Part shown: positions 7,298 through 12,512 of the stretch, in pieces | Layout of the letters: every line of letters begins with the position of its first letter | How positions within the stretch are numbered: the stretch's first letter is position 1 | DNA from: Flexicrinis sp001567485 | GTDB taxonomy: Bacteria; Chloroflexota; Anaerolineae; Aggregatilineales; Phototrophicaceae | Reading direction: 5' to 3' | NCBI GenBank assembly: GCA_030263635.1 | Contig: SZPI01000092.1 | Coordinates: 1-12,512, forward strand | Length of the DNA stretch: 12,512 bases | Position numbers and translations under genes: made by a program | Notes under the pieces: generated by a model | What the model was told of the DNA's origin: nothing | The model's database searches: none | Seen by the model: the letters and a program-made list of their open reading frames with translations, nothing else

Positions 7298-8575
7298 CTA
7301 CCGCCCCAGCGTCACCGTCGGCACAACCTCATCCGGGCCGGTGGACGGCTGATTGACCGCCGCGGCGATCAGCAGCGCGGCCAGCAGCACCAGCAGCAGA
7401 ATCGCCAGCCCGCGCACCGTCGCCGGATCAGGCGGACGCGCCTCTATCGCCCCACCCGCCTTGCGAAGCTGCGCTGGCTTGACCCGTTCGCGCACCCATG
7501 ACTCGAACAGCCCCGCGCGCATCCTCACCTGATTGGGCGTGTTGTCGATGACCTCCACGAAATCCAGACGGCGCAGCACGGCGTATACGGCGGTCAGGTC
7601 GAGCGGATAGTCGCTGTCCGCCAGCCACGCCTCGACATCTTCGCCGCGCAGCGCCGCATCTGGACGCTCAAAGCGCAGATAAGCCAGCGCCGCCACGACC
7701 GCCTGTTCATCACCGCTGAGATGCTCCCACACCTGCTTGAAATACGGCGCAGCTTCGGCGGCGAGCGCGGGCCGCACCGTGCGCAGATGTTCGACGCGGT
7801 AGGCTTCGCCGTGCGACTGTGCATGGACGGCCAACGCCGCCTTCAGCGTCCATTCTGGCAGCCCGCCGGTGAGGCCGTGCAGCGTGGTGACCAGTTCCGG
7901 GTCGGCGGCGTCGCGGCCCATGTTGAGCAGGTCGCCGGTCTCGTGCAGCGTCAGGGCCAGCAGTCGCGCGGTGTAGTCCGGCTGAACGAGCGGGGCAAGC
8001 CGCACCAGCGCGCCTTCTTGATCGAGATGCGCGGTGAAGATCATCCCGAGCTGCGGGCCAATCAACTGGCTCATCCACGCGCCGAGGTCTGCGGGATGTT
8101 CACCACGGGCAACGGCCTCCGCCAGCGGTTCAACGCCGTCGATGACCCACACCAACCGTCGCTGTGGCCGGATCAGCTCGAACAGCTCAGGCAGGCCGGT
8201 GCCGGTCAGCCACGCGCGCTGTTCGTCGGCGGGCTTCTCGTCGGGCCAGCGCGGCAGGCGGTGGACGGACAGCCCACGCGCGGATGCGGCGTCCTTGCCG
8301 GCCTGATACAGCGCGGCCAACCACCGGCGCTCGTCGGTCACGGCGGCCATATCAGGGAAGGCCCAGACGAACGTATCATCGAAGCGGTGACGGATATGCT
8401 CAAGCAGGGCGGTTCGGCCAGCACGGCGGCGGCCGACGATCGTGAACGCGCACGAAACCGCGGCACTCGTCAGGTGTTGATGAATGCGGGCGATGACATC
8501 GGCACGCCCGACAAACGGGGAAACAGGCTGGCCCGGATCGAACGCATGATGCGGCGCGCCGCTGTCCTCTGGCAT
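7298..8575 (-). CDS. AAA/STAND-like ATPase with C-terminal membrane anchor
   Basis: A 425-aa protein. N-terminal FVGRADVIARI (21-31) leads into a P-loop at 48-55, GRRRAGRT, where the usual GxxxxGK[ST] lysine is Arg54. A Walker B strand LVWVID is at 141-146. The GLTGGLPEWTLKAA segment (234-247) resembles the sensor/lid region of archaeal-ATPase-type STAND proteins. Residues about 285-365 look like a winged-helix domain (YAVLRRLDFVEVIDN). A hydrophobic helix at 389-407 followed by an 18-residue tail suggests a single C-terminal membrane anchor with the ATPase in the cytoplasm. The start at 8575 has GAGGG 3 bases upstream. The gene is divergent from fabI. I do not recognise a specific function; signalling or regulation is inference. 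Whether it hydrolyses ATP is open because of Arg54. Confidence 0.75.
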   Translation of the reverse strand: MPEDSGAPHHAFDPGQPVSPFVGRADVIARIHQHLTSAAVSCAFTIVGRRRAGRTALLEHIRHRFDDTFVWAFPDMAAVTDERRWLAALYQAGKDAASARGLSVHRLPRWPDEKPADEQRAWLTGTGLPELFELIRPQRRLVWVIDGVEPLAEAVARGEHPADLGAWMSQLIGPQLGMIFTAHLDQEGALVRLAPLVQPDYTARLLALTLHETGDLLNMGRDAADPELVTTLHGLTGGLPEWTLKAALAVHAQSHGEAYRVEHLRTVRPALAAEAAPYFKQVWEHLSGDEQAVVAALAYLRFERPDAALRGEDVEAWLADSDYPLDLTAVYAVLRRLDFVEVIDNTPNQVRMRAGLFESWVRERVKPAQLRKAGGAIEARPPDPATVRGLAILLLVLLAALLIAAAVNQPSTGPDEVVPTVTLGR

Positions 8576-8640
8576 CGTCCCTCACTTTCGTGATGATGTG
8601 CTAGACTATAGCGCACTTACGACGACGCTGGCTAAACATT

Positions 8641-8658
8641 CTGCCCACGCACGGGCAG
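8641..8658 (+). promoter_or_regulatory. Small leader hairpin just upstream of fabI
   Basis: CTGCCC (8641-8646) and GGGCAG (8653-8658) form a perfect 6-bp stem with a 6-base loop. It ends 9 bases before the fabI ribosome site (GGAGGGG, 8668-8674). It might be part of the leader or an operator palindrome. It matches no regulator site I know. Confidence 0.35.
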
Positions 8659-8677
8659 GCTCAAACGGGAGGGGATT

Positions 8678-9475
8678 ATGGGACTGCTTGACGGCAAGAT
8701 CGCGCTGGTCTTCGGCGTGGCGAACAAGGACAGCATCGGGTGGGGGATCGCCAAGCGGCTGCATCAAGAGGGCGCGACGATCCTGCTCAGCTACGCGGCC
8801 GAGGCGCTGGAGAAGCGCGTGCGCCCGCTGGCGGCGGAGGTCGACTGCGACTTCATCGAACTGTGCGACGTGGGCAGCGACGAGCAGCTTGACGCCGTAT
8901 TCGACAAGGTCAAGGAGCGTTACGGCCGGATCGACGTGCTGGTGCATTCGGTGGCCTTCGCCCCGCGCGAAGACCTCGGCGGGCGCTTCTTGGACGTCAG
9001 CCGTGAGGGCCTCAAGATCGCCGTCGACATCAGCGCTTATAGCCTGATCGCGATGTGCAAGCGCGCCGAGCCGCTGATGCCGCCGGGCAGCACCGTGATG
9101 AGCATGACGTATCACGCCGCCGAGCGCGTGATGCCCAAGTACAACGCGATGGCGGTCGCCAAAGCCGCGCTTGAGATCATCACCAAGTACCTCGCCGCCG
9201 ACCTCGGGCCGAAGGGCATCCGCGTCAACGCCATCAGCGCCGGGCCGATCAAGACGCTGGCGGCGATGGGGGTGCCGGGTATTCGCACCATGCTGCGCTT
9301 CAACGAAAAGACCTCGCCCCTGCGCGGCAACGTCTCACAAGACGATGTTGGCAAAACGGCGGTGTACCTTGCGTCGGATTGGTCGACCGGCGTCACTGGC
9401 GAGATCATCTACGTTGACTGTGGGTATAACATCCTCGGCTTGACCGCGACTGAGGAAGACATCGCCCAGTTCTAA
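8678..9475 (+). CDS. fabI: Enoyl-[acyl-carrier-protein] reductase (NADH), FabI
   Basis: Reduces the trans-2 double bond of enoyl-ACP in the last step of each fatty acid elongation cycle, in the cytoplasm as a homotetramer. The 265-aa length is typical. The FabI-type nucleotide-binding motif is present (GVANKDSIGWGIAKRL, 13-28), as are VHSVAFAP (89-96) and the catalytic pair Tyr155 and Lys162 (Y-x6-K), with an additional Tyr145 matching the family. ISAGPIKTLAA (186-196) and GEIIYVDCGYNI (241-252) complete the fold. The ATG is preceded by GGGAGGGG at good spacing. GC is very high (42 of 60 in the row at 9181). No other fatty-acid genes are adjacent. Relative to E. coli, position 93 is Ala instead of Gly, and the residue matching Phe203 is Ile202. 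Confidence 0.95.
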   Translation: MGLLDGKIALVFGVANKDSIGWGIAKRLHQEGATILLSYAAEALEKRVRPLAAEVDCDFIELCDVGSDEQLDAVFDKVKERYGRIDVLVHSVAFAPREDLGGRFLDVSREGLKIAVDISAYSLIAMCKRAEPLMPPGSTVMSMTYHAAERVMPKYNAMAVAKAALEIITKYLAADLGPKGIRVNAISAGPIKTLAAMGVPGIRTMLRFNEKTSPLRGNVSQDDVGKTAVYLASDWSTGVTGEIIYVDCGYNILGLTATEEDIAQF

Positions 9476-9490
9476 AGTGAGACGTTGAAA

Positions 9491-9505
9491 GTGCCGAGTG
9501 ATGAG
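9491..9505. repeat. Second copy of the intergenic heptad repeat
   Basis: GTGCCGAGTGATGAG is identical to 5145-5159 and comprises two heptads. It starts 15 bases after the fabI stop codon, the same setting as the first copy after nrdJ. No pairing arm like that of the first copy follows. Confidence 0.6.
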
Positions 9506-9509
9506 AAAG

Positions 9510-9535
9510 CACCAACCTTTTTCGCTTGGCTGGTG
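9510..9535 (+). terminator. Weak hairpin downstream of fabI
   Basis: CACCAACC (9510-9517) pairs with GGCTGGTG (9528-9535) at 7 of 8 positions (one A-C mismatch) around a 10-base T-rich loop. No T-run follows the stem, so a terminator role for fabI is uncertain. Confidence 0.3.
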
Positions 9536-9619
9536 TTGCGAGCCGGATCGTCCTGCCCACCGACTTCCGGTAACTTACTCTAGGGCGTTGTTGGCGCGGC
9601 GTGCCAAGCTGGGAATCCC

Positions 9620-10738
9620 GTGATCTCGACGGTTAAGCGTGTTCGCAGAGGCTTACGGCGCCGGTGGGCGGAATGGCCGTACCGGCGCTTTCAGCGGTTG
9701 CCTGAGGCTTCGATCTATGACCTGACCGGCGATCCGCGTGTGACGACGGTCGTCACGGCGCCGGCGGCATCCGTGAACATCACGCCGACGCTGGAGGTCG
9801 CCCCGCTGCCCATCGAACTGACCCGTGTGAAGAGCGTGATCCGCAGCGTACCGGAACAGCTCGCCGTTATGCTGCCGGATGCTGGGATCGTCGGCCAGTA
9901 CGCGGTCGCCCTGTGGGATGGGCGGCGCATCCGCGAGTCGGCGCTGCTCAGCCCTAGAAGCGCGGTGCAGTGGGCATGGCCTGCCGGCATGGCCCGCCGC
10001 GAATCCCTCACCCTCGATTTGGCCGCGCCGCTGTGCAGCCCCGGAAGCGACAGCGTGTACTTTGTATGGATGATGCACGGCGCGATGCGCGTGCCTGTGA
10101 TCCGCGCATTGGCCGAAACGCTGGGGGATATGCCCAAGTTGATCGTCCCACACAGCCCGGCGCGATTCGTGCACGAGACGCTCGACCTGCTCGGGGTCGC
10201 GCCGGAGGATCGCATACGCTGGACGCATTCGCGCGGGCAGGCGCGCCGGTTGGTGGTCACGAGCGAGACGCGCTGGGGGCCGACCTTTGTGCCGGCCACC
10301 TGCTTCGGATTCCGTGAGGCGATGCGGCGCGCTGCTGGAGACCCCGCCCCCGATCAACCGCGCCGGTTGTACATCTCGCGCAGCAAGGCCCGCCGCCGCC
10401 GCGTCCTCAACGAAAGCGCGGTGATCGCCCTGCTTGCACCGCTCGGTTTCGAGGCGTTCACGCTGGAGGATTTGTCGGTGGCCGAGCAGGTGCGCCTGTT
10501 TGCAGGGGCCGAGGCGGTTGTCGCGCCGCACGGATCAGGCCTGACCAACCTCGTGTTCGGGCAGGGCATCAAGGTGATCGAGCTTCACACCCCCTCCAAG
10601 TACACCAATTCGTTCATGGCGCTCAGCCGCGCATGCGGACACACGTATGCCGCGTGGATGGCCGCCACCTCCGGCCTCGACTACGACATCGATCTCGACG
10701 CTCTGCGCGGCCTGCTCGCGCTGCAAGACCTGTACTGA
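9620..10738 (+). CDS. Glycosyltransferase family 61 (DUF563) protein
   Basis: A 372-aa protein with the family's C-terminal landmarks: LYISRSKARRRRVLNE (250-265), FAGAEAVVAPHGSGLTNLVF split over 294-313, and VIELHTP (319-325). PHGSGL is the nucleotide-sugar site region of this fold. Bacterial members usually build surface or capsular polysaccharide, but the sugar and acceptor here cannot be told. No signal peptide or clear membrane helix is seen. The Arg-rich N-terminus (about 1-24) is basic and could associate with membrane. The start is GTG at 9620 with only a weak GGGAA upstream. Few conserved residues occur before 140, so a later start is possible. The gene stands alone between fabI and hss, with no polysaccharide cluster in view. 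Confidence 0.85.
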   Translation: MISTVKRVRRGLRRRWAEWPYRRFQRLPEASIYDLTGDPRVTTVVTAPAASVNITPTLEVAPLPIELTRVKSVIRSVPEQLAVMLPDAGIVGQYAVALWDGRRIRESALLSPRSAVQWAWPAGMARRESLTLDLAAPLCSPGSDSVYFVWMMHGAMRVPVIRALAETLGDMPKLIVPHSPARFVHETLDLLGVAPEDRIRWTHSRGQARRLVVTSETRWGPTFVPATCFGFREAMRRAAGDPAPDQPRRLYISRSKARRRRVLNESAVIALLAPLGFEAFTLEDLSVAEQVRLFAGAEAVVAPHGSGLTNLVFGQGIKVIELHTPSKYTNSFMALSRACGHTYAAWMAATSGLDYDIDLDALRGLLALQDLY

Positions 10739-10747
10739 TTTCAGCCC

Positions 10748-10767
10748 CCTTGCGGCATTCGCAAAGG
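10748..10767 (+). terminator. Small hairpin after the glycosyltransferase gene
   Basis: CCTTGCG (10748-10754) pairs with CGCAAAGG (10760-10767) with one bulged A, around a 5-base loop. It follows the stop codon by 10 bases. There is no T-run after it. It is a weak candidate that would separate the glycosyltransferase gene from hss. Confidence 0.3.
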
Positions 10768-10816
10768 CCGCGTTACATTGGGCAAACCTGAGCCACGAGG
10801 ACACATACGAGGCGTT

Positions 10817-12265
10817 ATGCGAGTAGCGTTTGGCGGTCGAGTCCTGATTTTGGGCTGCGGATCGGTTTCTCAATGTTTGCAGCCTTTACTTCTTCGGCAC
10901 CTCGAAATGGATTTTAGTAAGCTCACGATTCTCGACATGAACCCGCCCAACGGCAGAGCCAATGCGATGCTCGCCGCCGGGGCCAACTACGTGCAGCACG
11001 CCATCGACCCGGAAAACATGGCCGAGACGCTCAGCGGGCTGGTCGGGCCGGGCGACCTGCTGATCGATCTGGCGTGGAACATCGAAGTCACCGAGATCAT
11101 CGACTGGTGCCACCATCACGGCGTGCTGTACATCAACACGGCAACCGAACTCTGGAATCCGTACAACACCGCCATCGCGCCCAACAAGCGCACGCTGTAT
11201 GTCCGTCACATGATGCTGCGCGATCTCAAGGAGTCGTGGGCCGACGCTGGCCCGACTGCCATCGTGGAGCACGGCGCGAATCCCGGCCTCGTCAGCCATT
11301 GGACGAAGGTCGCGCTGACCGACATCGGCAAGGCGATGCTGGCGCAAAACGTCAGCCCGCACAAGCATGCCGACATCGAGCGTTTCTTGAGCGAGCGCGC
11401 GTGGAATCGCCTTGCCATGACTCTCGGCGTCAAGGTCATCCACATCAGCGAGCGCGATACGCAGATCACCAACCTGCCCAAACGTGTCAACGAGTTCGTC
11501 AACACATGGTCGGTGGCCGGTTTCCACGAAGAAGGCATCGCACCGGCGGAAATGGGCTGGGGCACGCATGAACGCCACATGCCTGAGAACGCATGGGGCT
11601 ACGACTACGGCCCCGGCAATCAGATCTGTCTGAGCCAGATGGGGATCAATACGCTGGTGCGCTCATGGGTGCCGGCTTCCGGCGAGATCATCGGCATGGT
11701 CGTGCGTCATGGCGAAGCGTTCACCATCAGCGATCACCTGACGGTACGCGATGAGAACGGGCGTCCACTGTACCGACCGACGGTTCACTACGCCTATCAT
11801 CCGTGCGACTCTGCCCTCGTGAGCCTGTGGGAACTCAAGATGCGCAGTTACGAGCTGCAACCTGCCCAGCGTATCTTGCGCGACGAGATCACCGACGGCA
11901 TGGACGAGTTGGGCGTGCTGCTGCTCGGCCACGATTTGAACGGGTGGTGGGTCGGCAGCCAGCTCGACATCCACGAGACGCGCCGCCTCGTCCCCGGCCA
12001 GAACGCGACTACTCTGCAAGTCGCCGCGTCGATCCTCGGCGCCGTCACTTACATGGTGAATCATCCGGACTTGGGCCTGTGTGTGACCGACGACCTGCCG
12101 CACGAGGACATCCTCGCCGTGGCAAACCCGTACCTCGGGCCGTGTCCGTCGGTGCAAACCGACTGGACGCCGCTGAAGAATTACACCGACGCCTTCAGCC
12201 CGTGGAACGGCCGACGCATCCATCCCGACGATGTGTGGCAGTTCGGCACGTTCTTGGCGCGCTGA
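10817..12265 (+). CDS. hss: Homospermidine synthase
   Basis: Makes the polyamine sym-homospermidine from two putrescines (or from spermidine and putrescine) using NAD, in the cytoplasm. I chose the ATG at 10817, with GAGG at 10809-10812, giving 482 aa, near the usual length of about 480. An in-frame TTG at 10778 would add 13 residues and looks less likely. The Rossmann motif is GCGSVS (13-18). Family landmarks include EHGANPGLVSHW (151-162), ISERDTQI (210-217), FVNTWSVAGF (227-236) and EMGWGTHERH (245-254). Glu212, Trp231 and Glu239 match the catalytic and cation-pi residues described for the Blastochloris viridis enzyme (numbering from memory). It belongs to the saccharopine-dehydrogenase-like fold. 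No other polyamine genes are visible. Confidence 0.92.
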   Translation: MRVAFGGRVLILGCGSVSQCLQPLLLRHLEMDFSKLTILDMNPPNGRANAMLAAGANYVQHAIDPENMAETLSGLVGPGDLLIDLAWNIEVTEIIDWCHHHGVLYINTATELWNPYNTAIAPNKRTLYVRHMMLRDLKESWADAGPTAIVEHGANPGLVSHWTKVALTDIGKAMLAQNVSPHKHADIERFLSERAWNRLAMTLGVKVIHISERDTQITNLPKRVNEFVNTWSVAGFHEEGIAPAEMGWGTHERHMPENAWGYDYGPGNQICLSQMGINTLVRSWVPASGEIIGMVVRHGEAFTISDHLTVRDENGRPLYRPTVHYAYHPCDSALVSLWELKMRSYELQPAQRILRDEITDGMDELGVLLLGHDLNGWWVGSQLDIHETRRLVPGQNATTLQVAASILGAVTYMVNHPDLGLCVTDDLPHEDILAVANPYLGPCPSVQTDWTPLKNYTDAFSPWNGRRIHPDDVWQFGTFLAR

Positions 12266-12320
12266 TCGATTCGCGCCGCGTTTCAGTTTTCAGATGTGAT
12301 CGTGTGAGAGGAGACGTGTC

Positions 12321-12434
12321 ATGGCGGAACCCAACGGATGCGCACAACTGTTTACACGCTTCATGGTGTTGGCGCTGATCATCGCCGGTGTGGCAATCGC
12401 CGCCGCGCACAGCGCGACAGCCGCCGGCCTCTAA
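12321..12434 (+). CDS. 37-aa single-span membrane protein, hypothetical
   Basis: A small gene with an ATG at 12321, TAA at 12432-12434 and a good ribosome site (GAGGAG, 12308-12313, 7 bases before the ATG). The protein starts MAEPNGCAQLFTRF and continues with a hydrophobic stretch of about 19 residues (VLALIIAGVAIAAA), ending HSATAAGL. The N-terminus has few charges and there is one Arg before the helix, so it could be a small inner-membrane protein or an uncleaved anchor. The stop of hss is 55 bases upstream, so it may be cotranscribed. No family is recognised. The ribosome site and composition support it as real. Confidence 0.5.
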   Translation: MAEPNGCAQLFTRFMVLALIIAGVAIAAAHSATAAGL

Positions 12435-12443
12435 GCGGCGCCA

Positions 12444-12512
12444 TCATGTGCGATGCGTGACGAGCAGCAGCTCATGTCGCCGCTGGTCGATCACGCCAAC
12501 GCCGGAGATCGA
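12444..12512 (-). CDS. Possible 3' end of a minus-strand gene running off the window
   Basis: Read on the minus strand, 22 codons run from the window end to TGA at 12446-12444, ending ...GVGVIDQRRHELLLVTHRT. Third positions are strongly GC-rich. The plus strand is also open in the same codon phase from the ATG at 12453, but without a ribosome site, so strand choice is uncertain. No product is recognised. Confidence 0.3.
   Translation of the reverse strand, partial: SISGVGVIDQRRHELLLVTHRT

Noticed and set aside
7721..8593. Plus-strand open frame opposite the ATPase gene
   Set aside because: The minus-strand frame has Walker motifs and a membrane helix. The plus frame has neither domain nor ribosome site.
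8586..8610. TAGACT as a -10 box for fabI
   Set aside because: No reasonable -35 element lies at 15-19 bases; the nearest TTTCGT gives a 10-base spacer.
12453..12512. Plus-strand start of a new gene at the window end
   Set aside because: ATG at 12453 has no ribosome site and the opposite strand is open in the same codon phase, so I give only the minus-strand candidate at low confidence.

Overview
This looks like a high-GC bacterial chromosome segment. Most genes have strongly GC-biased third codon positions, and FabI marks it as bacterial. My best guess is Chloroflexota (an Anaerolineae-like lineage), because of the B12-dependent ribonucleotide reductase with several inteins, GTG/ATG starts with purine-rich ribosome sites and the mix of housekeeping genes. 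That assignment is inference only. The window holds six full or nearly full protein genes, one very small membrane-protein gene and several hairpins and repeats.

Layout. Bases 3-5111 (+) are the 3' part of a class II ribonucleotide reductase gene (nrdJ). It is interrupted in frame by three inteins: the tail of intein 1 (to 488), complete intein 2 (708-1994, 429 aa) and complete intein 3 (2394-3491, 366 aa). Each sits in an active-site motif: just before the first redox cysteine, inside the GG/SRRGA specificity loop, and just before the thiyl-radical cysteine of NPCGE. The visible spliced enzyme is 745 aa and ends in a TSCPD domain and a cysteine-rich tail. Bases 5112-5279 hold heptad repeats, a strong hairpin and a terminator-like hairpin.

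Bases 5280-7168 are a compositionally distinct accessory pair. A TcmP-like three-Cys-motif partner protein (+) and its likely partner, a DUF5131/Gp37-Gp68 family three-Cys protein (-), converge and overlap by 13 bases at their 3' ends. This pair is the best candidate for a poorly described system.

Bases 7298-8575 (-) encode an AAA/STAND-like ATPase with an Arg in place of the Walker A Lys and a C-terminal membrane anchor. It is divergent from fabI (8678-9475, +), the enoyl-ACP reductase of fatty acid synthesis. A GT61-family glycosyltransferase (9620-10738, +) and a homospermidine synthase (10817-12265, +) follow, then a 37-aa single-span membrane protein (12321-12434, +).

The genes do not form one pathway. 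They cover DNA precursor synthesis, lipid synthesis, surface glycosylation and polyamine synthesis, with the TcmP/DUF5131 pair as an apparent insertion.
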